DNA of 62,177 nucleotides from an uncultured Afifella sp. (GCA_947259045.1 CAMYKZ010000038.1:1-62177); one strand, 5' to 3'. Numbered from the stretch's first letter, positions 1 to 8,514 are shown. Notes: a model not told the origin generated them from the letters alone. Numbers and translations: made by a program.

Positions 1-294
1 CGTCTCCTCCGGGAGCAGGGTCGACAGGTCGATAACGAGCTTGCCGGCGATGCCGGCGCGGATCAGTTCCGCCGTCGCCGCCTCCACCGCCGGGGCGTCC
101 GTGAGTGAGACAAGGATCGTGTCGGCGGTCGCGACAGTCGCCAGATCGGGTGCGATTACTGCCCCGGCCTCGGCTGCCGCCGCCGTCCGCGACGGAGTCC
201 GATTCCAGACAGTCACGTCGTGATCGACCTCCATGAGGCGCTTGGCGAAGGCGGTTCCCATCCGGCCCGTGCCGATGATTGCGATCTTTGTCAT
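1..294 (-). CDS. 3-hydroxyisobutyrate dehydrogenase-family NAD(P)-dependent oxidoreductase, C-terminus outside window
   Basis: The reverse strand is open from an ATG at 294 to the window edge (98 codons), so only the N-terminal Rossmann domain is present. It begins MTKIAIIGTGRMG, giving the GxGxxG dinucleotide-binding loop at about residues 8-13. The segment VDHDVTVWNRT at about 22-32 follows, and the NRT signature suggests NADP preference. A DTILVSLTD stretch continues the fold. Family members oxidise or reduce beta-hydroxyacids in the cytosol. It is transcribed away from the ABC operon in the same direction as the downstream FAH-family gene, so the two probably share a catabolic role. The substrate cannot be told from this fragment. 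Confidence 0.85.
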   Translation of the reverse strand, partial: MTKIAIIGTGRMGTAFAKRLMEVDHDVTVWNRTPSRTAAAAEAGAVIAPDLATVATADTILVSLTDAPAVEAATAELIRAGIAGKLVIDLSTLLPEET

Positions 295-406
295 TTTGCT
301 TCTTCCCTGTCCAATCCTGGAATCTGAAATGTTGGCTCCCCTGCACGGAGCCGGTCCGTCATCCGCGCATCGCTCACCGCGCGAGTGCTGCAAGGCGCGC
401 GGCTGG

Positions 407-1105
407 TCACGCGGCGGGACCACCGATGCGGAGCTGCATCGGCGCGAGGCCGTCGACCGAGCACTCGAGTACGTCACCGGTGACGACCGGCCCGACACCC
501 GCTGGCGTCCCCGTCATGATGATGTCGCCCGACGTCAGCGCGTGCTGTTGGGAGAGTTTGGCGATGATTTCGTCGATCGTCCAGATCATGAGCGAGATGT
601 CCGCGTCCTGCCGGGTCTCTCCGTTCACCTGCAGCCGCACGTGGCCGGTGGCCATCACACCGGTTTCTTCGATGCGGGTGATCGAGCCGACCGGCGCAGA
701 ATGATCGAATCCCTTGGAGACCTCCCAGGGCAGCCCCTTTGCCAGGGCAGCCGCCTGGTGGTCGCGGCGGGTCATGTCGAGACCGACCGCATAGCCAAAG
801 ATATGGCTGGCGGCCTCGGCCTCGGGAATGTTGTAGCCGCCCGATTTGAGGGCGACCACGAGTTCGCACTCGTAGTGGAAGTCGTTCGTGAAGACCGGGT
901 AGGGGATTTCGCCTCCGTTGCGCACGGTCGCATCCGCCGGCTTCATGAAGATCACAGGCGGGTCGCGCTCGTCCTGGTCCATCTCCTGGATGTGGGCGAC
1001 GTAGTTCTTGCCGATGCAATAGATGCGGCGGACCGGGAACTTGTCATCGGAACCTGTGATGTCGAGATAGGATTGCGGGGGCGGCGAAATGGCATAGGCA
1101 ACCAT
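407..1105 (-). CDS. fumarylacetoacetate hydrolase (FAH) family protein
   Basis: A 232-aa single-domain FAH-fold protein. The family hydrolyses, decarboxylates or isomerises 2-oxo/dioxo acids using a divalent metal. Visible hallmarks are RIYCIGKNYVAH near residue 27, FHYECELVVALKSGG with the metal-binding glutamates near 80, VGLDMTRRD near 108 and GDIIMTGTPAGVGP near 195. The length matches fumarylpyruvate hydrolase-type members. A GAGGA ribosome site precedes the ATG at 1105. It is divergent from the ABC operon across a 216-nt AT-rich gap and sits upstream of the beta-hydroxyacid dehydrogenase. It resembles the protein at 28540-29223 in length and motifs. The substrate is unknown. Confidence 0.9.
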   Translation of the reverse strand: MVAYAISPPPQSYLDITGSDDKFPVRRIYCIGKNYVAHIQEMDQDERDPPVIFMKPADATVRNGGEIPYPVFTNDFHYECELVVALKSGGYNIPEAEAASHIFGYAVGLDMTRRDHQAAALAKGLPWEVSKGFDHSAPVGSITRIEETGVMATGHVRLQVNGETRQDADISLMIWTIDEIIAKLSQQHALTSGDIIMTGTPAGVGPVVTGDVLECSVDGLAPMQLRIGGPAA

Positions 1106-1321
1106 GGCGTTTCTTCCTCGGGCGGGTGTGCGGGTTCGTCAGCCTGACGATTCACTCACGATCTCGCGGATTTGCCGCCAAATCAAGATATGAAACCGAT
1201 ATATTTCGTGTTTTATATATTTTTTGGCTTTTCGCATAAAATCATATAACTTTGAAAATGGACATCCGGGGGTCTCGGTACCCCACGGAAACGGTCCAGA
1301 AACGACAGGGAGGACTAGAAA
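1106..1321. promoter_or_regulatory. AT-rich divergent intergenic region, probable promoters
   Basis: This 216-nt gap separates the FAH-family gene (minus) from the ABC operon (plus). It contains the most AT-rich stretch nearby (about 1175-1255, with TTTTATATATTTTTT) inside otherwise GC-rich DNA, as expected for promoters. A GGGAGGA ribosome site lies just before the ATG at 1322. I could not assign a convincing -35/-10 pair or an operator. The GntR gene at the end of the operon is the natural candidate regulator. Confidence 0.4.
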
Positions 1322-2353
1322 ATGACCAACCATAACCAAATGTCCCGCCGCGGATTCGGCAAACTGACAATGGGCGGTATCGCCGCTGCAGCCATTGGCG
1401 CTCCGTCGATCGTGCGTGCCCAGGCAGCGATCACCTTTGCGGTACCGAACCCTTCGGCGTTGACATGGTTGCCCTATTGGGTGGCCGTCGGCGAAGGCTA
1501 TTTCGGAGAGGAAGGGCTCACGCCGACGCTCGAAGCGATCGACGGGTCGTCCGCCGTGCTTCAGGCGATGGCGGCCGGACAGGCCCAGATCGGCGCCCCG
1601 GGGCCGGGTCCTACCCTTGGCGCCCGCGCGCGTGGCGTGGACGTGAAGTTCCTCTACAACCTCTATCCGAAGTCGGTCTTCGGCCTGCTCGTCAAGGCGG
1701 ACAGCGCATATCAGACACCCGCCGAACTGAAGGGCACCGTGATCGGTGTCGGCACCGCCGACGGAGCCGAAGTCTCATTCACAAGCGCGATCATGGCCGA
1801 TCTTGGCATGTCCGCGGGGACCGATTTTACCTATCTGCCGGTCGGTGACGGCGGCACGGCGGCGGTTGCATTCCTTCGCGATGAGGTCAGTTCCTACGCC
1901 GGCGCAGTCTCCGATGCCGCGATTTTGGCGGCCCGTGGTCTCAATCTCAGGGAGATTACCCCCGAAGCCTATCTCGGATTCTTCGGCAACGGCATCGCGA
2001 TGCTCGAAAGCCAGATGCAGGCCATGCCGGATCTCGCGCCGAAGTTCGGTCGCGCGCTCGTTCGGGGCATGCGCTTTGCCTCCGATCCCGCCAACAAGAA
2101 GGCCAGCCTGAAACACTGCGCGGACGGCAATCCGCAGGAAGGCGAGCAGGACTACGCGGCTTCGCTCTTCGATGGCGTAGTCGGCCGGATGACCCCGACG
2201 GACGCCTTCATGAACAAGGGATACGGATATCAGCCGCCGGAGCATTGGCAGGCGATCCACGATTCCGCAGTTGCCTCGGGGGCGCTCTCGGAAGCCCTGC
2301 CTGATCTTTCGGCGGCCTACACGAACGAGTTCGTGGAGGGCTGGAACGCCTGA
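1322..2353 (+). CDS. ABC transporter substrate-binding protein, NMT1/SsuA-like, Tat-exported
   Basis: A 343-aa periplasmic binding protein of the NitT/TauT importer class. The N-terminus carries a twin-arginine signal (SRRGFGKL near residues 8-15), a hydrophobic stretch and a likely cleavage after VRAQA near residue 34. The mature part has the NMT1-type layout: SALTWLPYWVAVGEGYF, then AAGQAQIGAPGPGP, then GTVIGVGTADGAE. It heads an operon with an ATPase and a permease 5 nt and about 700 nt downstream. Ligands of this class range from pyrimidine precursors to sulfonates and aromatic acids. The sequence does not decide the ligand. A GGGAGGA site supports the start. Confidence 0.9.
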   Translation: MTNHNQMSRRGFGKLTMGGIAAAAIGAPSIVRAQAAITFAVPNPSALTWLPYWVAVGEGYFGEEGLTPTLEAIDGSSAVLQAMAAGQAQIGAPGPGPTLGARARGVDVKFLYNLYPKSVFGLLVKADSAYQTPAELKGTVIGVGTADGAEVSFTSAIMADLGMSAGTDFTYLPVGDGGTAAVAFLRDEVSSYAGAVSDAAILAARGLNLREITPEAYLGFFGNGIAMLESQMQAMPDLAPKFGRALVRGMRFASDPANKKASLKHCADGNPQEGEQDYAASLFDGVVGRMTPTDAFMNKGYGYQPPEHWQAIHDSAVASGALSEALPDLSAAYTNEFVEGWNA

Positions 2354-2358
2354 GGATC

Positions 2359-3061
2359 ATGGCAGAGCCCCGTCCATTGAGACCCGTACCGGTCGCGCCC
2401 GAGGCGCGGCCGGTCTATGAAATCGAGCGGGTGTCCAAGACCTATGCCCGTAACAATCTCATCGCGCTCTTCGATGTGCATCTGAAGATCCACAAGGGCG
2501 AATTCGTCTCGGTGATCGGCTCTTCGGGCTGCGGAAAGTCGACACTTTTGAAGATCATGGCGGGTCTCCTTCCGCCCACCACCGGACGCGTGGTGCTGGA
2601 GGGACGGCCCGTGGTCGGTCCGAGACCGGATATCGGGATGATGTTCCAGCAAGCAACGCTCCTGCCGTGGAAGACCACGATCGAGAACATTATCATGCCC
2701 ATCGAGATCCGGGAAGGGCGCACCGCCGCGCGTGCCGCGCACGACAGGGCGACGAAACTTCTGGAACTGGTTGGCCTCGGCGATTTCGCCAACGTCTATC
2801 CGGGCGAACTGTCCGGAGGGATGGCGCAGCGCGCGTCCATCTGCCGGATGCTGGTGAGCGACCCGGCGATGCTGCTGCTCGACGAGCCCTTTTCGGCGCT
2901 GGACGAACTGACCCGCGACTTCATGAACATGGAATTTCATCGTCGAGGATGTCCGAATCGACCTTCCGCGGCCCCGCACGCTGGAAATGATCAACACGCC
3001 ACGTTTCGGAGAAATTGTGGCGCATATCCGCGACCTGTTGGGAAGAGAGGCCTTCGTATGA
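2359..3061 (+). pseudogene. ABC transporter ATP-binding protein with internal deletion and frameshift
   Basis: The NitT/TauT-type ATPase is intact to about residue 193: Walker A GSSGCGKST at 54-62, Q-loop MMFQQATLLPW at about 94-104, signature LSGGMAQ at 151-157 and Walker B MLLLDEP at 171-177. The reading then breaks. In the next frame, from about 2939, a typical C-terminus resumes (IVEDVRIDLPRPRTLEM near its start, about 40 residues) and stops at TGA 3059-3061. This overlaps the permease ATG by the usual ATGA. Compared with the intact paralogue at 25787-26590, about 35-40 residues are missing, including the switch-histidine H-loop. As written, frame 1 runs on without a stop into the permease, giving a 515-codon chimera (2359-3906). 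Confidence 0.85.
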
Positions 3062-3906
3062 CTGATTTGGCGCAGAAGTCCGGCGACGACACCGTATGGG
3101 TCGAGCACGAGGCCTTCATTGACCGCATTCCGCGTTGGGCGGCGATGGCATTCCTCTTTGTCGCCGTCATCGGGATCTGGGATCTGGTCACGCGTATGGG
3201 ATGGGTGTCGGCCATCATTCTGCCCACACCCGCGGAGACGCTGGACGACGTGATCTTTGTCGGCCACAACCTGATTTCCGGCAAGTACATGCTCGATGCG
3301 TTGTGGACCACGACGCTCACCGTTTTCTACGGTTTCCTCATTGCCGTCGGGATCGGGTTCTCGCTCGGGGTGCTGGTGGGCGAAACGAAATTCGGCGAGC
3401 GCGCAGTGATGCCGTATCTCGTTGCGATCGACACGATGCCGAAAGTCGCGTTTGCGCCGCTCTTCATCGCCTGGCTTGGGTTTGACATTGGCTCGAAGGT
3501 CGCGCTCGCCGCGTTCATCGCCACGTTTCCCATCGTCGTTGCCACGGCTGCGGGTCTTTATGCGGCCTCCGAAAACGAGCGGATGCTGTTCAAGTCGATC
3601 GGCGCGACGCGGATGCAAACCCTTCTGCGGCTCAAACTGCCGACCGGGCTGCCGTACATCTTCACCGGCCTGAAGATCGCCTCGGTCGGTGTCATGGCCG
3701 GAGCGATTACCGGCGAGTTTCTCGGTGGCGGCAGGGGCTTCGGCGCGCTGATCCGGCAGTCGGCGAGCCAACTCGACACGCCGCGCGTCTTCGCGTTGAT
3801 CCTCTACCTCAGCATTCTCGGCCTCGTTCTCTACTTCACCGTCGTCTGGACGCAGCGCCGGTTTGTGTTCTGGAACCGGTCCGACCGGCCGGGCGGGGTT
3901 GCCTGA
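3058..3906 (+). CDS. ABC transporter permease, NitT/TauT type
   Basis: A 282-aa inner-membrane permease starting at ATG 3058, which overlaps the ATPase stop as ATGA, the normal coupling in these operons. It has an N-terminal transmembrane segment near residues 27-45, further hydrophobic helices, and the EAA-type loop for the ATPase near residues 180-195 (KSIGATRMQTLLRLKLP). It ends in a hydrophobic helix and basic tail. Because of the frameshift upstream, the same frame is open back to 2359, so automated callers would report a fusion. The ATG, the family length and the overlap argue for a separate protein. Confidence 0.88.
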   Translation: MTDLAQKSGDDTVWVEHEAFIDRIPRWAAMAFLFVAVIGIWDLVTRMGWVSAIILPTPAETLDDVIFVGHNLISGKYMLDALWTTTLTVFYGFLIAVGIGFSLGVLVGETKFGERAVMPYLVAIDTMPKVAFAPLFIAWLGFDIGSKVALAAFIATFPIVVATAAGLYAASENERMLFKSIGATRMQTLLRLKLPTGLPYIFTGLKIASVGVMAGAITGEFLGGGRGFGALIRQSASQLDTPRVFALILYLSILGLVLYFTVVWTQRRFVFWNRSDRPGGVA

Positions 3907-3907
3907 C

Positions 3908-4639
3908 ATGAGCGCCACCCAGACCGGAGTGCCAGAGAGCAGGAACCTGTCCGAACAGGCCTACCACAAAATTCGCCGTGATATCCTCCTGGGCGAGCTG
4001 TTTCCCGACGACAAACTCCACATCGAGGCGATCTCGGAGCGCTACGGTATCGGTGCCGTACCGGTGCGCGAGGCATTGAACCGCCTCTCTTCGGAAGGCC
4101 TCGTCAACCGCAAGAGCCATCGTGGCTTCTGCGTCGCATCGATTTCGATGCCTGATCTCGAAGAACTCGTGAAGACCCGCATCTGGCTCGAAACGCTGGC
4201 ACTGAGTGAGTCGATCAGGCATGGTGACGAATCCTGGGAGGACGAACTCGTGGTGAGCGCTCACCGGCTCGCGCGCACACAAAGACGTCTGCCGGAAGAT
4301 GCCGGGCGCGCAATATCGGAGGAGTGGGAAAAGCGGCACAAGGAATTCCACATGCTGCTCCTCGACCGCTGCGGCTCGGCGTGGCTGCTCGGATTCTGTT
4401 CGACGCTCATGGATCAGGCCGTGAGATACCGAAACCTGTCCATGAACACCAATCCGAGCAAGCTGCGACGCGAAGGAGCGGCTGCCGAACACCAAGCAAT
4501 TCTCGATGCCGTCCTCGACTATGACGCCGGGCGCGCATGCGCCCGCCTGGCAGAGCACTATCGCATCACGCTCGATAGCCTCAGAAATTTGATCTTGCCC
4601 GAACACGATGCGAAAGATGCCAGCATCAGGCGAGCCTAG
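3908..4639 (+). CDS. GntR-family (FadR/VanR-type) transcriptional regulator
   Basis: A 243-aa regulator starting at the ATG 2 nt after the permease stop; an upstream in-frame start inside the permease is less likely. The winged helix-turn-helix spans about residues 15-80, with the motif ISERYGIGAVPVREALNRL and wing residues EGLVNRKSHRGFCV. The C-terminal FCD-like all-helical domain (LEELVKTRIWLETLAL, then HKEFHMLLLDRCGS, then EHQAILDAV) supplies the ligand pocket. As the last gene of the ABC operon it probably represses that operon and the divergent FAH and dehydrogenase genes in response to a metabolite. The effector is unknown. Confidence 0.9.
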   Translation: MSATQTGVPESRNLSEQAYHKIRRDILLGELFPDDKLHIEAISERYGIGAVPVREALNRLSSEGLVNRKSHRGFCVASISMPDLEELVKTRIWLETLALSESIRHGDESWEDELVVSAHRLARTQRRLPEDAGRAISEEWEKRHKEFHMLLLDRCGSAWLLGFCSTLMDQAVRYRNLSMNTNPSKLRREGAAAEHQAILDAVLDYDAGRACARLAEHYRITLDSLRNLILPEHDAKDASIRRA

Positions 4640-4932
4640 GGCGGGTAGAATCGGGATCGTCGCCGGCCAAGGCGTAAGAGGACGAAAAAGAGAAGACGAC
4701 TCCGCTGTTGGAAGACGCGCGTCGCGTTTGGGATGACCGTCCGAAATTGAGCGCGATAGCACGCCGGCTCAACGAACGGCCACGCAAGACCTTGCAATAT
4801 CAAACCCCAACGGAGAGATTCGCTGAGTGTGTTGCGGCGATCAGTTGAATCCCCCGCACATAGCGGACATAGTCGGTTCCAAGGTGGTACGTCCACACAT
4901 TGACGCCGCAGCCGAACCCAGTGCCAATCGCC
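4640..4932. other. intergenic stretch, mostly insertion-sequence debris
   Basis: This 293-nt gap between the GntR gene and the GreA-like gene holds the 3' end of an IS30-type transposase (separate entry). The 68 nt before it (4640-4707) and the 75 nt after it show no coding signal, RNA gene or terminator that I can support. It marks a junction between the first catabolic module and a more housekeeping-like block. Confidence 0.5.
4708..4857 (+). mobile_element. IS30-family transposase C-terminal remnant and probable right end
   Basis: In frame with 4708, 46 codons encode the typical end of an IS30-family transposase: ARRLNERPRKTLQYQTP followed by AERF-like and AECVAAIS residues, stopping at TGA 4846-4848. 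No N-terminal or catalytic DDE part is present. The few bases after the stop (GTTGAATCCCCC) resemble the usual right terminus of IS30 elements, where the stop codon lies within or next to the inverted repeat. The left end is not visible in the window. This is a dead fragment that records an old insertion and deletion here. Confidence 0.8.
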
Positions 4933-5379
4933 TCAAAAGACGGCGCCGATTTCCAGTTCGCGACCGTTGAACTCGCAGATTTCGCCCTTCGTTTTTCCTT
5001 CGATGGCCGGGTAGATCGGCGCACTCGGCGAAATGCCTATGAAGTTTTTGCCCTGGCATTCGAACTCGGCGGTCGACACGGCGACCACCAGATAGCGATT
5101 GCCGAGTTCGATCACGGCCCCCGGGCCGACTTCAGACTTCGGGCTGAAATCGATCTTGCGGAGACGGGCAAGCTTTACGGCATGTTCGTGGGCTTTGTCG
5201 TCAAAGGCTTCAGCCAGGTCGGCAGCGGTTTCTGCCTGGGCCTGTTCGTCGTTCTCGATCGGTTCCGACCGGTCCAGACGGGCGTCCATCAGGAAAGATT
5301 CATACTTGGCATTGGCCTGGGCCATTTCAGCTTCCGTCAATTCCAGCATTTTGTCCCGCAGGGCGAGTTTGTCCATCAA
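4933..5379 (-). CDS. GreA/GreB-like transcription elongation factor domain protein
   Basis: A 148-aa protein in two parts. An acidic helical N-terminus (about 1-75, rich in A, E and D) is compatible with the coiled-coil that enters the RNA polymerase secondary channel. The C-terminal FKBP-like GreA domain has GPGAVIELGNRYLVVAVS near 86, then ISPSAPIYPAIEGKTKGE near 116 and GRELEIGAV at the end. It is shorter and more divergent than classical GreA (about 157 aa), so it may be an accessory Gre homologue. It starts 1 nt after the antiporter stop, as the last gene of the selO-orf79-antiporter set. Confidence 0.75.
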   Translation of the reverse strand: MMDKLALRDKMLELTEAEMAQANAKYESFLMDARLDRSEPIENDEQAQAETAADLAEAFDDKAHEHAVKLARLRKIDFSPKSEVGPGAVIELGNRYLVVAVSTAEFECQGKNFIGISPSAPIYPAIEGKTKGEICEFNGRELEIGAVF

Positions 5380-5380
5380 G

Positions 5381-6643
5381 TCATTCCTTCTTCAGTCGTT
5401 CCAGACGCGGATTTGATTGTTTGTCGACCGTCAGCGAACCACGTCCGATGCGCTTGGCCAATGGCGCCGAGGAGATACCGTGCAGGATCACGGACCACAG
5501 GACCGTCAGCGAAACGCAGGCCAGCAGTTCCTCTTCGTCTGGAAAGTCGAACTCGTCCATCATGATCAACGTGAACAGGATCGAGGCCAGTCCGCGCGGA
5601 CCGAACCATCCCACAAAGAGCTTCTCTTTCAAATTCAATTCGGTTCCGGCCAGCGACAGCCAGATCGGCAGCATTCGGATCAGTGTCAGAAAACCCAGAG
5701 CGATCATCACGGTGACCACGGAGGCATGCCGCAAACCCTCGGGCAGCATCAATGCGCCAAAAACCAGAAATGCCGTCATGGTCAGCAATTGACCGGCCCC
5801 TTCCATGAACTCGCTGATGAAGTGGATGTCATGGCGGTATGTATTGCCGAACACGGCCCCGGCAACAAATGCGGAAATAAAGCCGTTTCCGCCGATCAGT
5901 TCCGACGCCAGGAAACTAGCGAAAGCGGCTGCGAGGAATACCACGCCCTGGGCGCTTTCGATGATCCAGTCGCGATCGTTCGCAAGGTCAAGCGCGCGCG
6001 CCACAGTCCAGCCGATGACGATGCCGACAATAGGCGCCAGCAGAACCTGGGTAATGGCCATCGTTGCAAGCCCGTCGGTATTCGCATCTGACATGCCGGC
6101 AGACGCCAGAATCGCCCCAAACAGCACAAACGGAAGGGCCAGACCGTCATTCAGCCCGCTTTCCACATTGATTGTCTGGCGCAGTTTCTGCGGAACGTCA
6201 GGGCTGGATACGACCGATTGAGCCAAAGCCGCATCGGTCGGTGTCAGCACGGCCGCGGTCAGCAGGGATACGGCCAGGCCGCTTGCCGGCGAGATCCAGA
6301 ACACAAACAGCGTACCCAGGCCGATCGTCAGCGGCATGCCGACGATCAGCATGCGCAACGGGATCATGTATGCCTGCTTCAGGCGCGCGAAGCGCACATG
6401 GCTGGCGTCGGCAAAGAGAACCAGCACAAGGGTAATTTCAGCCAGGAAACGTGCCACGCCGCGCAGTTCCTGGGACGAACCCAGCGCCGGAATCGATCCG
6501 GAGGCAGCATAACCGATCGCCACGAAGACGATCGGCAGTGTCAGCACCGTCCGTGCCAGGGATTTGGTCAGCAGTGAATAGACAATCACGCAACCGAGGA
6601 TGCCGAGCAGGACCAGTTCAACGTTTGTGCCCGTGTCCTCCAT
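5381..6643 (-). CDS. CPA1-family cation/proton antiporter (NhaP-like)
   Basis: A 420-aa integral membrane protein with about 12 hydrophobic helices. The CPA1 exchanger signature ESGLNDGLALP near residue 162 carries the Asn-Asp pair expected at the ion-binding site. LTPTDAALAQSVV precedes it and FVGWFGPRGLASI near residue 362 is the conserved C-terminal motif. It should exchange Na+ or K+ for H+ at the inner membrane. The ATG at 6643 is preferred over a TTG two codons upstream. It starts 2 nt after the stop of the 79-aa ORF and the GreA-like gene follows 1 nt after it, so the genes are probably cotranscribed. Confidence 0.88.
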   Translation of the reverse strand: MEDTGTNVELVLLGILGCVIVYSLLTKSLARTVLTLPIVFVAIGYAASGSIPALGSSQELRGVARFLAEITLVLVLFADASHVRFARLKQAYMIPLRMLIVGMPLTIGLGTLFVFWISPASGLAVSLLTAAVLTPTDAALAQSVVSSPDVPQKLRQTINVESGLNDGLALPFVLFGAILASAGMSDANTDGLATMAITQVLLAPIVGIVIGWTVARALDLANDRDWIIESAQGVVFLAAAFASFLASELIGGNGFISAFVAGAVFGNTYRHDIHFISEFMEGAGQLLTMTAFLVFGALMLPEGLRHASVVTVMIALGFLTLIRMLPIWLSLAGTELNLKEKLFVGWFGPRGLASILFTLIMMDEFDFPDEEELLACVSLTVLWSVILHGISSAPLAKRIGRGSLTVDKQSNPRLERLKKE

Positions 6644-6645
6644 CT

Positions 6646-6885
6646 TCAAGCTTCGCTGGCAACGGTGACGCTCTGCGCCGGTTTGAGAGAGGTTGACAAA
6701 TTCATGTTTGTGACGAGCGCTGCGATTTCGGCAGTCTGTTTTTCGTCAAAAAGGGCTGTATGCACTTTGTGCAGGTCTGCAAAGCCGTTCAGATCGTCAT
6801 TCGTCAGCCCTTCGCGATCGGCCGGAGCGGCCTGTCCCGAACCGATGAGAACCGCATCGCAGTTTTTTAGCACATCGTGTTCCAT
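6646..6885 (-). CDS. small protein of unknown function, translationally coupled to selO
   Basis: A 79-aa ORF whose ATG overlaps the selO stop codon as TGATG, a classic coupling arrangement. It ends 2 nt before the antiporter ATG. The sequence starts MEHDVLKNCDAVLIGSGQA, which resembles the first beta-strand and glycine loop of FAD-binding oxidoreductases. However, the following residues do not continue that fold, and the remainder (an acidic, helical stretch ending TVASEA) matches nothing I recognise. It could be a true small protein or the residue of a larger gene with a missing middle. Its tight packing favours translation. Confidence 0.5.
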   Translation of the reverse strand: MEHDVLKNCDAVLIGSGQAAPADREGLTNDDLNGFADLHKVHTALFDEKQTAEIAALVTNMNLSTSLKPAQSVTVASEA

Positions 6886-8366
6886 CAGGTTCCACAATAT
6901 GTCTTGTATCTGCCAAATTCGGCGGGTGCCGCTTCTTCGAAATCCCGCAAGCCATCACGCCGTTCGAACGGCTTCTTCAAAACAACAAGCAGTTTTTCGA
7001 ATGGGCCGAAGTCGGCCTGGACAGTCGCTGCCTGCAGCGCTTCTTCCACCTTGTGATTTCGTGCAATGTAAACCGGATTGACCTTGTCCATCGCTTCAGC
7101 GCGGTCTTCCAGGACCTGTCCGTCGCGTTTCAGGCGGGCCAGCCAATTGCTCAGCCAGGCTTCAATGGCCGAACTTTCGTTAAACAGGGCAAACAGACCG
7201 TCGTCATGGCCGCGGGCGGCATCCGCCAACCGCCGGAACAATTGGGTGAAGTCCACATTCTGGCCTTCCATCGCGCTGTATAACGCGTTGACCAGTTCAA
7301 TATCCGCCCCTGCATCCCCGACCAGTCCAAGTTTGGCTTTCATCCCGTTCAGCCAATATTGCTGGTAGGCCGCTGGAAATGCGTTGATTTCATCGGTCGC
7401 CAGACGAATTGAATTGTCGCTGTCATCCGGGTCGATGAGGGGCAACAGCGTTTCTGCGAACCGGGAGAGGTTCCACTGCGCGATAGCCGGCTGGTTGCCG
7501 TAGGAATAGCGCCCCTGTTCATCGATAGAACTGAACACGGCACCCGGGTCGTAATTGTCGATGAAAGCGCAGGGGCCGTAATCAATGGTTTCACCGGAAA
7601 TTGTCATATTGTCGGTGTTCATGACCCCGTGAACAAATCCCACGCCCATCCACTTCGCCACGAGCGCAGCCTGACGGTCGATGATTTTTTTCAACAGGCC
7701 GAGAAATCGATTTTCGTCATTTTCAAGATCTTTGTAGTGACGCCTGATCGCGTAATCCGCGAGTTTGCGCAGCTTTTCGATTTCTCCACGGGCCGCGAAG
7801 AACTGAAACGTACCGACCCGCAAATGACTTGATGCCACGCGCGCCAGGACGGCACCTGGCTGCAGTCCGTCGCGCATTATCTGTTCGCCTGTGGTCACCG
7901 CCGCCAATGCCCGCGTGGTGGGAATGCCCAGGGCATGCATCGCCTCGCCCATCAGATATTCACGAAGCACCGGCCCCAGCACGGCCTTGCCATCGCCGCC
8001 GCGTGAAAACGGGGTTCGGCCTGAACCCTTCAGATGGATGTCGCGGCGGTCGCCGTTCTGATCGACCAACTCGCCGACAAGCAATGCGCGACCATCCCCC
8101 AATTGTTGCGAAAACCCGCCAAACTGATGTCCTGCATAAACCTGAGCCAGCGGTTCCGCACCATTCGGCAATTCGCTGCCGGCAAAGAATGCCGCGCCAC
8201 CTGCGCTGTCGAGATCAACAGGATCAAGCCCCAATTCGATTGCCAGCGGTGTGTTGAGGTGAACGATGACAGGATCGGGGGCTTTGTCGCCCTGCCAGGG
8301 AACATAAAACCCCTCCAGTTCAGCTGCGTAGCTGTTGTTGAAGCCAATCGTTTGTCGAATCGTCAT
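6885..8366 (-). CDS. selO: protein adenylyltransferase SelO (YdiU family)
   Basis: A 493-aa SelO pseudokinase, which transfers AMP from ATP to Ser/Thr/Tyr of target proteins in redox homeostasis. Recognisable parts are YAGHQFGGFSQQLGDGRA near 78, HLKGSGRTPFSRGGDGKA near 113, RTYALA-like RALAAVTTGE near 150, HGVMNTDNMTISGETIDYGP near 246 with the catalytic and metal-binding Asn/Asp residues, and the C-terminal YKTYCGT. In many homologues a C-terminal cysteine near this position is selenocysteine; here it is TGT, cysteine. It is the first gene of a four-gene overlapping set. msrA lies 148 nt further upstream on the same strand, consistent with an oxidative-stress neighbourhood. Confidence 0.95.
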   Translation of the reverse strand: MTIRQTIGFNNSYAAELEGFYVPWQGDKAPDPVIVHLNTPLAIELGLDPVDLDSAGGAAFFAGSELPNGAEPLAQVYAGHQFGGFSQQLGDGRALLVGELVDQNGDRRDIHLKGSGRTPFSRGGDGKAVLGPVLREYLMGEAMHALGIPTTRALAAVTTGEQIMRDGLQPGAVLARVASSHLRVGTFQFFAARGEIEKLRKLADYAIRRHYKDLENDENRFLGLLKKIIDRQAALVAKWMGVGFVHGVMNTDNMTISGETIDYGPCAFIDNYDPGAVFSSIDEQGRYSYGNQPAIAQWNLSRFAETLLPLIDPDDSDNSIRLATDEINAFPAAYQQYWLNGMKAKLGLVGDAGADIELVNALYSAMEGQNVDFTQLFRRLADAARGHDDGLFALFNESSAIEAWLSNWLARLKRDGQVLEDRAEAMDKVNPVYIARNHKVEEALQAATVQADFGPFEKLLVVLKKPFERRDGLRDFEEAAPAEFGRYKTYCGT

Positions 8367-8514
8367 TCAGGTATTCCCATTGGAAACAGCGTTTGAGCCT
8401 GCTGCATCGCAGACCGCTGAACCATCGCGCGGCCCGTCACGCGGTTCTGACATCTTCATCGCCGGTCGCCCGCGGCTGCCCGCACGGGAAAACCGCATTT
8501 GTTTCTCCGACCGG

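Noticed and set aside
1139..1339. 66-aa minus-strand ORF upstream of the ABC operon
   Set aside because: It spans the AT-rich promoter region, has no ribosome site and overlaps the start of the binding-protein gene.
2359..3906. A natural ATPase-permease fusion protein
   Set aside because: The linker translates as the out-of-frame remains of a normal ATPase C-terminus, and the permease keeps its own ATG with ATGA overlap. A deletion explains it better.
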